Of a stretch of 64,000 nucleotides of DNA, positions 43,888 through 52,361 are shown one piece after another (positions within the stretch are counted from its first letter, which is position 1; each line of letters opens with the position of its first letter). The stretch spans positions 1-64,000 of the forward strand of contig CAJBBX010000098.1 of the NCBI GenBank assembly GCA_903951425.1, in the 5' to 3' direction. The translations under genes were made by a program, and so were the position numbers. Source of the DNA: an uncultured Chthonomonas sp. (GTDB taxonomy: Bacteria; Armatimonadota; Chthonomonadetes; Chthonomonadales; CAJBBX01). A model generated the notes under the pieces. The model did no database searches and was not told the DNA's origin. It saw nothing but the letters and a program-made list of their open reading frames with translations.

Positions 43888-45411
43888 CTACGGCACCGTC
43901 ACTGCGACCAGAGTGCGCGACTTGTCGCGCGAGATCACCATGGAGACGCTGTCGCCCTTCTTTGCGCCGGAGAGGGCGGCCTTCAGGTCGGCATCGGCCT
44001 TCAGTTCGCGGCCGCCGGCCTTGACGATGACATCGCCCACCTGGATGCCCGCCTCATCGGCGGGGCCGCCGGGCTGGACCTCTAGCACCACCAGGCCGGT
44101 GACACCCGACGCGATCTTGTACTGCTGCCGTGCCTCGGCGTCCACCGGGGCGACGCGGATGCCGATCTTGCCGCCGGTGCCGGGCTCGGGCGCATTGTCC
44201 TGCGCGTCGGCGGTTACGTCGGGCGGCGTCTTCAGGGCAGCGGTCACCTTCTGCTGCTTGCCGTCGCGGAAGAGCGTCATCCCGACCTTGGCGCCCGGCG
44301 CCGTGGAGGCCACCATCTGCCGCAGGTCCACGTCGTCGCGAACGTCGCGCCCGTTGTACTGCAGCACCACATCGCCGGGGGCGATGCCCGCCTCGGCGGC
44401 CGGAGTGCCCTCGGAGACACTCTCGATGATCGCGCCGCCGTTACCGGGCACCTTGTAGCTGCTCCGCTCACGCGGGGTCAGCGCGCGCGGAACCAATCCC
44501 AGGAAGCCGCGGGTCACCTTGCCCTTGGTGATGAGCTGGTCCATGATCCCCTTGGCGGTATTGGCCGGGATGGCGAAGCCGATGCCGACGCTTCCGCCGG
44601 TGGGCGAGTTGATGGCGGTGTTCACACCGATGACGTGTCCGCGGATGTCCACCAGCGGGCCGCCGGAGTTACCGGGGTTGATGGCCGCGTCGGTCTGAAG
44701 GAGGCTCGGGTAGAAGCGGCCCTCAAGGCCCTCGCTGATGGCCTTCTGGCGGCCGCGGGCGCTGATGATGCCCACGGTCATCGTGTCATCGAGCGTGAAC
44801 GGGGCGCCGAACGCCACGGCCCACTGGCCCACCTTGACCTTGTCGGAATCGGCAAACTCAAGGGCCGGCAGACCCGTGGCGTTGATCTTGACCAGTGCTA
44901 GGTCGCTCCGGAAGTCGCGGCGGACCGTGCCCTCAAACTCGCGGCCGTCGGCGAACTTCACGGTTACCTTGTCGGCGCCGCCCACCACGTGGTCATTGGT
45001 GAGGATCCAGCCATCCGACCGGACCACCAGGCCGCTGCCCGAGCCCTGCTGGCGCAGGACGGGCGGCATGGTTCGGCGGCTGCCCGGATCAGGGGCCTGC
45101 ATGTCGTCGGGACCGAAGAAGTCGAAGCCCTGCGGCAACTGCATCCGTGCAGGCGCCCGCATGGCCTTCTTGACCTCGATGGAGACCACCGCCGGCTGAA
45201 CCTGCTCTGCGATTGCAGTGAAGCCACTCTCCAGTGAGGCCAGGCCCGCCACCTTGGCCGCCGGTACTTCCACCGTCTTCTGCGAGCCCTGGGCGCCGGC
45301 GGCAATGCCTGTCCGGGCGATGATGAGCCCGCCCAGGGCCATGCCAAACAGAAGCGCCAGGGCAAGCATTCCTGCTCGTGCGCCGAATCTTGTGATCGTG
45401 CGATCAGACAT
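43888..45411 (-). CDS. periplasmic serine protease DegP/HtrA family
   Basis: Do-like protease/chaperone of envelope quality control; 507 residues. It has an N-terminal signal anchor (MLALALLFGMALGGLIIA), a trypsin-like domain with catalytic His in LTNDHVVGG, Asp in RSDLALVKI and Ser in NPGNSGGPL, then two PDZ domains (about 300-385, 410-505) with RGFLGLVPRALT and IGIRVAPVD. The frame extends to 46056, but ATG 45411 has GGAGG 9 nt upstream and starts MSDRTITRFG. About 230 bp upstream hold no gene, only a GCGGCG/CGCCGC palindrome. Confidence 0.93.
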   Translation of the reverse strand: MSDRTITRFGARAGMLALALLFGMALGGLIIARTGIAAGAQGSQKTVEVPAAKVAGLASLESGFTAIAEQVQPAVVSIEVKKAMRAPARMQLPQGFDFFGPDDMQAPDPGSRRTMPPVLRQQGSGSGLVVRSDGWILTNDHVVGGADKVTVKFADGREFEGTVRRDFRSDLALVKINATGLPALEFADSDKVKVGQWAVAFGAPFTLDDTMTVGIISARGRQKAISEGLEGRFYPSLLQTDAAINPGNSGGPLVDIRGHVIGVNTAINSPTGGSVGIGFAIPANTAKGIMDQLITKGKVTRGFLGLVPRALTPRERSSYKVPGNGGAIIESVSEGTPAAEAGIAPGDVVLQYNGRDVRDDVDLRQMVASTAPGAKVGMTLFRDGKQQKVTAALKTPPDVTADAQDNAPEPGTGGKIGIRVAPVDAEARQQYKIASGVTGLVVLEVQPGGPADEAGIQVGDVIVKAGGRELKADADLKAALSGAKKGDSVSMVISRDKSRTLVAVTVP

Positions 45412-45641
45412 CGATTGCCACCTCCACTGGCCCATACGGTCAAGCCTCGTTGGACCCAACCGGTCTCGGAGCTTTGTACGCCTGTGCCGTAGACCCCGGT
45501 TCCCGTGCGTTGGGGCCACGGCAGTCGCTGGGGTCTCGGCGAGTGCGGAACGCCACGGGCGGCGAAGCGCCGCGGGTCCGTATCCAAGAAGACGGACGAC
45601 GCGGCGCTTCGGTGTCATGCTGCTGCGAATGGGATGCGGGC

Positions 45642-46787
45642 TCAGCGGGCGGCGGCGTCCCTCGCCACGTCGGAGGCGGCCTTGAGCAGCGTCGCCGCCG
45701 ACCAGGCCGACCGCGACGGCGGCGTGACCGACGCGCCGGGGCAGGCCACGATGAAGGTGAGTTCGCGTGAGCCCTTTGCCGGGACCGTCAGCGTGAACTC
45801 GGCCTTGCCGGAGCCGTAGATCGCCTGATCTCCAGGGCCGCCCACGTCCACGAAGCGCGTGGCGGTCTTGTTGATCGATCCGCTGATGAGGGCGACCGGA
45901 TCGGCCGGCGCCCCCGCCGGCAGCAGCCAGATGGCGCTGAGGATCGGGTTCTGGTCGCCCGACGACGACGCAGGGCTCACGGCCACGTCGATCTGCCCGT
46001 CGCCGTTGGCGTCGCGCCCGGCAAAGGTGAGGATGCCGGGCTTGTGTTGTCCCCACTTAGCCACGGGGTCCACCGACTGCCTCGGGGCGCCCTCGACGCG
46101 GGCGAGCATCACCCGCTGCCCCGCCACGGCCCAGTGGCTCTCGCAGAAGCCGAGGGCAACCGTGACGGCCTCGCGGGGCTCCACGGCGAACCGGTACTTA
46201 ATTGGCACGCCGCCCATGCCCGCCCGGATGCTGCGGAAGGCGGGGTCGCAGGGCACATTGGGCGAGCCCCAGCCCGGCATGGGCTGCGACTCGTCGCAGG
46301 CGCCCCACTCGCGAACCTCCTGATCGACATTGGGAGAGAGCGGCAACGCTAGCACGGTCCTGCCGCCCACCGCCACCGTCCGCTCGCCGACCACGGCGCC
46401 CGCGGGCAGGTCCAGCGTGAGCAGAGGCGTCACGTCGGCCGCGCCGGTGTTGGCGATCCGGAGTGTCAGCACGTCGAGCCCGGCCGGGAACGCAGGCGCG
46501 CGGTAGGCCGTGCTCTCGACGGTCAGGCCCAGGGCCGCGCCCTTGCCCGATGCTGCCGCCACGAGCCCGTTGAGCTTCGACGGCGCCACCTGGAAAGTCA
46601 GCGGCTCGCTCCGGCCGTTAAGGGCCAGCTTGAACCCGACCGAGCCCCAGTCCTCAACCAGCCGACCCGACGCGTCCACCTTGGAGGCGCCGAAGCCCGG
46701 CTGGCTCAGCGTCACCTCTCCGGCCTGGGCGCAGAACGCCGTCGAAGCCACCGCAGCGCAGGCCGCAAGCGTTAATGACCGCTTCAT
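45642..46787 (-). CDS. secreted beta-rich protein of unknown function
   Basis: A 381-residue exported protein (signal MKRSLTLAACAAVASTAFCAQ). The sequence is beta-strand-rich, with Gly/Ala/Val repeats and a calcium-binding loop, DANGDGQID near 255, as in EF-hand or dockerin repeats. No known family was recognised. Its ATG overlaps the stop of the upstream fucose-isomerase-fold gene (ATGA), so the two are translationally coupled and may act together outside the cytoplasm. Confidence 0.7.
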   Translation of the reverse strand: MKRSLTLAACAAVASTAFCAQAGEVTLSQPGFGASKVDASGRLVEDWGSVGFKLALNGRSEPLTFQVAPSKLNGLVAAASGKGAALGLTVESTAYRAPAFPAGLDVLTLRIANTGAADVTPLLTLDLPAGAVVGERTVAVGGRTVLALPLSPNVDQEVREWGACDESQPMPGWGSPNVPCDPAFRSIRAGMGGVPIKYRFAVEPREAVTVALGFCESHWAVAGQRVMLARVEGAPRQSVDPVAKWGQHKPGILTFAGRDANGDGQIDVAVSPASSSGDQNPILSAIWLLPAGAPADPVALISGSINKTATRFVDVGGPGDQAIYGSGKAEFTLTVPAKGSRELTFIVACPGASVTPPSRSAWSAATLLKAASDVARDAAAR

Positions 46788-48283
46788 GATGCCACCTCCT
46801 CGGCGGACGGCGCCCGCTCCGGCGACCGAATCACGCGGATGCCGTAGAGCTGGCAGAAGGCGTCGATCGCACGCTTGTGGTGGCCAAGGGTCACCACCTG
46901 GTGGAAGCCCTGCACGTCGCGGGCATCCTCCACCGCGTCCATCTTCACCTCGATGCAGGTGCGGCAGCCACCGGCGGGCGGGGTGTTCACGTTGCCCACC
47001 ACGGTGCCCGTGTCGACGATCACCTCGTGCGGGCTGTTGAACCGAATCAGCGTCGTCGGCTGCCCCACGGGCCAGATCACCTGCGTGGAGACGCCCAGGG
47101 CCGACTCCGAGTGGTCGCGCAGGATGTAGGGCGCCGCGGGCTTGTCGAACCCGGCGATGCGGGTGCCGCTGGTGCAGTGCGAGGCGATCAGCAGGTTCTT
47201 GGCGGTCTCGGCCACGGGGTCATTGATGTAGCCGGGCCGGTTGAGCAGGTAGCTGCTGAACATCAGCGACACGGCCCCGAAGAGGTCCGCCTCGCATCCT
47301 GCGGTCACGCCGAGGTCCTGCAACTGCGTCCACGCATAGCAGGGCGGCGTCGGCACCAGCTTGGAGCCCACCATCCCCAGGCAGTCCATGGAGAGCGCGT
47401 TCGACTTGTTCTCGGCCAGCAGCTGCTTGGCGGTAACCAGGGCGCGGGCCGAGTTCTCCGAATCGCGGACGGAGGGCTCCACGATGCGCTTGGCGTGCTT
47501 GCGCGCGGTAGAGGCCACGGCGCGCACCTCCTCGCCCGCCGGCACCTTGTCGAACCGGAGGTTGAACGTGTCGCGGGGAATCTGGCGGACTTTCGTGCCC
47601 AGGCGGTCCAGCACGGTCTCGCCGGTCTGGTTGCCCTGGATCCAGAGGATGCGGCTCTCCTCGAAGAGGCGCTTGGCCCGCACCATGCGGAGGGCATCCT
47701 CCACGGCGCTCCACTCCAGCGAGGAGACGACGTGGACGCCCTGGCGGCGCGAGATGCCCAGCACGTGCCCGGTGAAGGAGGTGCCCACGGGCGAAAAGAC
47801 GATGAGTGGCACTCCGGCCTCGTTGGCCAGTCGCTCGGCCCAGCCCCAGCAGCCCATGTGCTGGAGGATGACGAGCAGGCCGTCGGGCTTCTGATCCTTC
47901 ACGCGGTTGAGCAGGGCGGCCATCCCGGCCTCGTCCTGGATCGGCTTCGCCTCGAGGCCGAGGTCGAAGCCGACGGTCCCGGACGACTTGCGTAGCATTC
48001 CCAGGTACTCGGCCTGGTGCTTGTCCAGGTCATACGTCGTGCCGGGCCAGCCCAGCCAGTAGGGTCGGGGTAGCTGCAGGATTGCGGCGGCGATGCGAAC
48101 CCTGGGGCGCGGGCGCAACGTAGTGGGGTCGATGACGTCGGCCGGACCCACGGCGCCCTTGGGCGATGCGGTCGCCGGCTCCACGGCATCACCGATGAGC
48201 CCTGTGGCCAGGGCGGCGCTGCCGATATACCGGAGGCATTGCCGGCGCGACAGGCAGCAGTCGCAGCGATGTCCTTGATGCAT
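46784..48283 (-). CDS. exported L-fucose/L-arabinose isomerase-fold protein
   Basis: A 499-residue protein beginning with a Cys-rich leader and a twin-arginine-like signal (SRRQCLRYIGSAALATGLIG). The body resembles sugar isomerases of the FucI/AraA fold: VPLIVFSPVGTSFTGHV, a central ALSMDCLGMVG block, GCEADLFGAVSLMFSSYLLNRPG and LLIASHCTSGTRIAG. FucI-type enzymes are normally cytoplasmic; export suggests a non-catalytic sugar-binding role or an unusual enzyme. AAGGAGG 8 nt upstream selects ATG 48283 over the longer frame to 48346. It overlaps the next secreted gene. Confidence 0.65.
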   Translation of the reverse strand: MHQGHRCDCCLSRRQCLRYIGSAALATGLIGDAVEPATASPKGAVGPADVIDPTTLRPRPRVRIAAAILQLPRPYWLGWPGTTYDLDKHQAEYLGMLRKSSGTVGFDLGLEAKPIQDEAGMAALLNRVKDQKPDGLLVILQHMGCWGWAERLANEAGVPLIVFSPVGTSFTGHVLGISRRQGVHVVSSLEWSAVEDALRMVRAKRLFEESRILWIQGNQTGETVLDRLGTKVRQIPRDTFNLRFDKVPAGEEVRAVASTARKHAKRIVEPSVRDSENSARALVTAKQLLAENKSNALSMDCLGMVGSKLVPTPPCYAWTQLQDLGVTAGCEADLFGAVSLMFSSYLLNRPGYINDPVAETAKNLLIASHCTSGTRIAGFDKPAAPYILRDHSESALGVSTQVIWPVGQPTTLIRFNSPHEVIVDTGTVVGNVNTPPAGGCRTCIEVKMDAVEDARDVQGFHQVVTLGHHKRAIDAFCQLYGIRVIRSPERAPSAEEVAS

Positions 48284-48432
48284 GAGGTAGTCCTCCTTAC
48301 GGCGCCTTTGCCCGCGGAGCGGAGGCACCCGCACCGTGCATTTCACCGCACACTGCGCTCATTCCTGCGGAATCCCGGTGGGGCGCCAACCAAAAGGCCC
48401 CTACGGCGCTACTAACTGGTTAGAGGTGTCCA

Positions 48433-49098
48433 ATGACGGCAGATGAGAGCCAACTGGCGAGGAGCTTCCGGCAGAGCGAGCCGGACGCGTTCGACGAGGT
48501 CTATCGCACCTACGGCGGACGCGTGCTGGCCTACGCGCAGCAGGTGACCGGCAGCCGCACCGATGCCGAGGACCTGACGCAGGAGGTCTTCCTGGCCGCC
48601 TACGCCGGGCGCGGCTCGTTCCGCGGCCGCTCAAGCCTGCTGACGTGGCTCTTCTCCATCGCCTCGCGGCGCTGGCGCGACGGCCGGCGGGTGCGCTCGG
48701 CCCAGGAGAGTCCCATGGACCCGGCGTCGATGCCCGATGCCGGCGGTCCCGGCGGGCTCAGCCTGGATGCCATACGCCTGTGTGACGCCGTGGCCCAACT
48801 GGAGCCGTGCATTCGGGAGGCCTTCCACCTGGTCATGGTGCAGGGGCTGACCCATGCCGAGGCTGCCCAGGCCATGGGCCGGCCGTTGGGCACCGTGAAG
48901 TGGTACACGGCCACGGCCGTGCGGAGACTGAGGGAGGTACTGCAAGATGATTCCCGACATGAGCCGAAAGACGTGCAACAAGATCAGCCGCGAGGAGCTG
49001 ATCGCGCTGCAGACCGGCGAGCTGAGCAAGCCGCGGGCCTGGGCGCAGCAGGTGCGCCTGCAGATGCACATCGCCAAGTGCGCGGCGTGTTCGGCTGA
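48433..49098 (+). CDS. ECF RNA polymerase sigma factor
   Basis: A sigma-70 family ECF factor. Region 2 (SRTDAEDLTQEVFLAAYAGR; LLTWLFSIASRRWRDGRR) and region 4 (LTHAEAAQAMGRPLGTVKWYTATAVRRLREVL) are clear up to about residue 172. The remaining 49 residues (Asp/Arg/Ala-rich, no secondary pattern) overlap the downstream anti-sigma gene by 152 nt and look like out-of-frame translation. The functional protein may therefore end earlier if a base has been lost, or the tail may be genuine. AGAGGTG precedes the ATG. Confidence 0.85.
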   Translation: MTADESQLARSFRQSEPDAFDEVYRTYGGRVLAYAQQVTGSRTDAEDLTQEVFLAAYAGRGSFRGRSSLLTWLFSIASRRWRDGRRVRSAQESPMDPASMPDAGGPGGLSLDAIRLCDAVAQLEPCIREAFHLVMVQGLTHAEAAQAMGRPLGTVKWYTATAVRRLREVLQDDSRHEPKDVQQDQPRGADRAADRRAEQAAGLGAAGAPADAHRQVRGVFG

Positions 49099-50464
49099 GT
49101 GGAGCTTCCTGCAGCAGATCGCCGTGACCGCCCGTGAACTCCGAGCCGCCGATGTCCCCCAGGGGCTGATGGCGCGCAACCGCACCGAGGTCGTCAAGCC
49201 CGCCGAGCCCGTGCGGAGGCACGCGCCGATACGGCCGATCCTGGCCGTCTGCGGCCTGGGACTGGCCTTCTCGGCGGGCACTGCGCTCTGGCCCGAGGCG
49301 GCGCGCTGGGCCGATCGCAACGCCCTGCCGAAGGTGAGCCAGGCCGACCAGGCCGCCTACCAGCGCCTCCTGGCCGAGCCGATGCCGAAGCCTAACCGGT
49401 GGGACGCCTATGCCACCGCTGACGAGGCCGCAGTTACCGCCGAGCGGCCGCAGGGGCCGGTCGAGCAGTCGGACGCCACCCTCCGCCGCGCGGCGGATGC
49501 AGCCGTGAAGGCCAACGGCGAGGCCTACCGGCTGCTTGCAGCCGTCCGGGGAAATGACTGTCGCATCCCGCTCCGCGACCTGACACTCAATGGGAAGAGG
49601 GGCCATACCGGGATTGGGCGGCTGGGCTACGCGCTGGCAGCAAGGGCGACTGCCCAGCGGCTGAAGGGCGATATGGCCGCGAGCGCCCAGACCGGGCTGC
49701 AGATGGTGCGCCTGGGCTATGATGTGGCCGGCGCAGGCGATAGCGTCACGCTGAGCAACGGCGTAGGTCAGGCCGCTGGCGGCCTTCGAGCCATGGCGGC
49801 CGTGCTGCCGAGGCTCAGCGCAAAGGAGAGCCGCGACCTTGCCGGGCAACTGGAAGGGATGCTCAAACAGGGCATCGACCTCGACCGTGTCCTGCTTACC
49901 ACGGTCTATGTCAAGTCCGACGTGGTCGGCGAGTTCAGGGTCTTCATCGAAGGCGAGGGCCTGCCGGCAAACCAGTGGCTCATGAACGCAGACCGGAACA
50001 GGGCGCTCTTCGCCGACTATGTGGCCCGCCTCAGGGCAGAGATGCGCAAGCCCTACCAGCAACGGAACTGGAAGATCAGCCTTGGGCCCGCGGACTGGCT
50101 GATTGACCAGCCGAGCGTTCCCGGCGCCCTGCGCGAGGCCGTTAAGCTGGAGGCCCAGGCGCGCTGCATGGCGGCCGCCCTGCGCGTCCACGCCTTCACA
50201 GAGGAGCAGGGCAAGGCGCCGCGCAACCTGAAGCAGGCGGGAGTGACAGGCAAGCTCAGCACCGACCCATTCACCGGCGACCCGCTACGGTACGTGGTGG
50301 ACAAGAGCGCGGTTCTGCTGTACAGTGTGGGTCACGACGGCCGGGACGGCCGCGCCTCGCAGGCCGACGACGTGGGCCTATGTCCGCGGGAACACCAGGT
50401 CGAGGCCGCGACGCTAGGCGCCGCTCCTGTAGATGTGCCCTACATGCGCCCCAAGACCGGTTAG
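48947..50464 (+). CDS. anti-sigma-like zinc protein fused to a large extracytoplasmic domain
   Basis: A 505-residue protein. The first 60 residues are an anti-sigma zinc module (C-x-rich start, LQMHIAKCAACSAEW with the H-x3-C-x2-C signature); a transmembrane helix follows at about 92-110. The rest (110-505) is a large mostly helical extracytoplasmic domain of unknown family. It ends with a pseudopilin-like block, STDPFTGDPLRYVVD then LLYSVGHDGRDG and DDVG, as seen at the C-terminus of general-secretion pseudopilins and related Planctomycete-type proteins. ATG at 48947 or 48959 possible. Follows and overlaps its sigma gene. Confidence 0.7.
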   Translation: MIPDMSRKTCNKISREELIALQTGELSKPRAWAQQVRLQMHIAKCAACSAEWSFLQQIAVTARELRAADVPQGLMARNRTEVVKPAEPVRRHAPIRPILAVCGLGLAFSAGTALWPEAARWADRNALPKVSQADQAAYQRLLAEPMPKPNRWDAYATADEAAVTAERPQGPVEQSDATLRRAADAAVKANGEAYRLLAAVRGNDCRIPLRDLTLNGKRGHTGIGRLGYALAARATAQRLKGDMAASAQTGLQMVRLGYDVAGAGDSVTLSNGVGQAAGGLRAMAAVLPRLSAKESRDLAGQLEGMLKQGIDLDRVLLTTVYVKSDVVGEFRVFIEGEGLPANQWLMNADRNRALFADYVARLRAEMRKPYQQRNWKISLGPADWLIDQPSVPGALREAVKLEAQARCMAAALRVHAFTEEQGKAPRNLKQAGVTGKLSTDPFTGDPLRYVVDKSAVLLYSVGHDGRDGRASQADDVGLCPREHQVEAATLGAAPVDVPYMRPKTG

Positions 50465-50486
50465 GAAGCCACACGACGAATGCACC

Positions 50487-51641
50487 ATGCATGAGTTTGA
50501 ACGCCTGATCTTCGAGTTGCGGCGGTCCCGCGCCATGCCGGACCGCTGGCTCGACACCGTCGAGACCCGCGGCGGCGCGTTGGTCCGCTGGTTCCGGCGG
50601 ATGCAGCGCCGCGACCCGTTGCGCGACGCCGTCAAGCGGCTTCCGCGCTGGTCGGCCGTGCGCCGCGCCGTGGAGGCCCGCGCCGAGACCGGCGACGACG
50701 TCTGCGCCCAGGCCATGGTAGACAGCCTTCTCACCGACCGCGTGTCGGCCTGGCGCGAACGGGCCGCGGCGGCGCGGGTGGCCGGCGCGCTGGCCACGAG
50801 CCCGAAGTGCCGCACCGTCGTGGACGAACTGCTCTGCCAGGTCGCGCGCGGCGAGAGCATATTCGACCGGAACCCGATTCGGCGGGCCGCCGCGATCTCC
50901 GTGGGATGGGGCGCCTTCATCCTTGTGGCCGGCGCCGGCGCCGCTCTGGCGACCTTCAGGGTAATCCTCTGGACCGACGCGGCCGACCTGGTCCGTGCGC
51001 TCTGGGCGCTGGCGCTCCCGGTCTGGGCCGGCCTGGCGTTGGTCTTCTACCCCATGGACTACTGGGGCAAGCTGAACGAGGCGAACGGGCGAATGGCGAA
51101 GCTACGGGCCGCGGCGGCCGAGGGCCTGGCCATCCACCCGGACCCGCGCAACCTCGCGGCCCTGGCGTCGGCGGCGGCCACCGACAAGCCGGAGGTAAGG
51201 AAAGCCGCGCTGGCCGCGCTCGATGCCGTTGTGCCTCTGGTGACCGAGGCCCACTACGGTGAGTACTCGCCGGACGTTGTGCGCGACCTTTGCCGGGTCC
51301 TGGGCCGAGGCCCCGAGGCCCGCGATCTGGCCCTCATCGCGGCGCTGACGCGGGCGGGCACGGGGCGTTCGGTGGACGCCATGGACCGCCAGGCCAGGTT
51401 CGGCAAGACGCCGGCTATCCGCCAGGCGGCGCTGGCCGCCCTGCCTGTCCTCCTGGGACGTCGGGAGAAAGAGCGGTTATCCGAGCAGCTCGTGCGGCCC
51501 GCCGTGGCGCCTTTCGGCCCCGCCGATTTGCTGGTCCGGCCAGCCCCGGCCGGCGCGTCGGGCGACACGTCGACGCTGGTTCGGCCGGCCATGCCCGAAG
51601 AGGCGGCCGCCCTGCAGCAGACCGTCGGCGGAGGCGGCTGA
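50487..51641 (+). CDS. HEAT-like membrane protein with triple L-x-R-P-A tail (copy 1)
   Basis: A 384-residue protein of unknown function. N-terminal helical region, two transmembrane segments (about 135-160 and 170-190), then helical repeats resembling HEAT/ARM units (PRNLAALASAAATDKPEVRKAALAALDAV; TPAIRQAALAALPVLL). The C-terminus (from about 335) carries three LVRPA motifs with fixed spacing, almost identical to the tail of the gene at 60047. It lies 22 bp after the anti-sigma fusion gene, probably in the same operon. The ribosome site is weak; an in-frame ATG at 50433 would overlap the previous gene. Confidence 0.65.
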   Translation: MHEFERLIFELRRSRAMPDRWLDTVETRGGALVRWFRRMQRRDPLRDAVKRLPRWSAVRRAVEARAETGDDVCAQAMVDSLLTDRVSAWRERAAAARVAGALATSPKCRTVVDELLCQVARGESIFDRNPIRRAAAISVGWGAFILVAGAGAALATFRVILWTDAADLVRALWALALPVWAGLALVFYPMDYWGKLNEANGRMAKLRAAAAEGLAIHPDPRNLAALASAAATDKPEVRKAALAALDAVVPLVTEAHYGEYSPDVVRDLCRVLGRGPEARDLALIAALTRAGTGRSVDAMDRQARFGKTPAIRQAALAALPVLLGRREKERLSEQLVRPAVAPFGPADLLVRPAPAGASGDTSTLVRPAMPEEAAALQQTVGGGG

Positions 51642-51655
51642 ACAAAGAGGGGTAA

Positions 51656-51687
51656 CGGCCCCAGGGCGTTGGGAGCCCCCGGGGCCG
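51656..51687. terminator. bidirectional terminator hairpin
   Basis: CGGCCCC (51656-51662) and GGGGCCG (51681-51687), with additional GGG/CCC pairing in the loop, between convergent HEAT and rubrerythrin genes. Confidence 0.6.
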
Positions 51688-51695
51688 CGAACCGA

Positions 51696-52190
51696 CTACA
51701 TGGCGACGAACCGCTCGCCCTTGGCTCCGCAGACCGGGCAGGCCTCGGGCGCCTTGCCCAGCTCAATGTAGCCGCAGACCGGGCAGAGGAAGAAGTCGGT
51801 GGCCAGGTCGTTGCCCTCGGCCACGGCCTCAAGCGCCTGCTGGTAGAGCTTAGCGTGGACCGCCTCGGCCTCCAGCGCCAGCCCGAACATGCGCTTGGCC
51901 TTGTGTCCGACGGCGGTGGCGCGCTCCAGCATGGGCGGGTACATGGTCGTAAACTCGAAGGTCTCGCCGGCCACGGCCGCCTTCAGGTTGTCGGCGGTAC
52001 TGCCCACGCCGTCCATGGCGGCGAAGTGGGCCAGCGCGTGGATCGTCTCGGCCTCGGCGGCGGCTCGGAACAGGCGCGCCACGTTGGCGAAGCCCTCTTG
52101 CTCCGCCTTCTTGGCGAAGGCGAGGTACTTCCGGTTGGCCTGGCTTTCGCCGGCAAACGCATCCTTCAGGTCGCTGATCGTATCGGGCAT
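51696..52190 (-). CDS. rubrerythrin
   Basis: Non-heme di-iron peroxidase reducing hydrogen peroxide; 164 residues. The four-helix ferritin-like domain shows two ExxH motifs (EAETIHALAH, EAEAVHAKLY) with GESQANRKYLAFAKKAE. The C-terminal rubredoxin-like domain has CPVCGY and CPVCGAK separated by 12 residues. ATG 52190 has GGAGG 6 nt upstream; the longer frame starts at 52208. Divergent from the cytochrome-peroxidase fusion, so the pair forms a peroxide-defence locus. Confidence 0.93.
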   Translation of the reverse strand: MPDTISDLKDAFAGESQANRKYLAFAKKAEQEGFANVARLFRAAAEAETIHALAHFAAMDGVGSTADNLKAAVAGETFEFTTMYPPMLERATAVGHKAKRMFGLALEAEAVHAKLYQQALEAVAEGNDLATDFFLCPVCGYIELGKAPEACPVCGAKGERFVAM

Positions 52191-52361
52191 GATGGTCCTC
52201 CAGAGCAATCGGTAGTGGGTTGGCGGAACTACGCCGCCGGGCTATTGTTCGTTGTCGGGCGGCCTGGTTCCTGCCATCGGGCGAAGCCTCATCGCACAGT
52301 GCGTATACCGCAGTGTGCGGCAGCACTCCTGCGCCGCCATGACACATCACCGGAGATCCAC

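Noticed and set aside
45412-46056. N-terminal extension of the DegP frame by about 215 codons
   Set aside because: Arg-rich, no conservation expected, overlaps the neighbouring secreted gene; ATG 45411 has a good ribosome site and a signal anchor.
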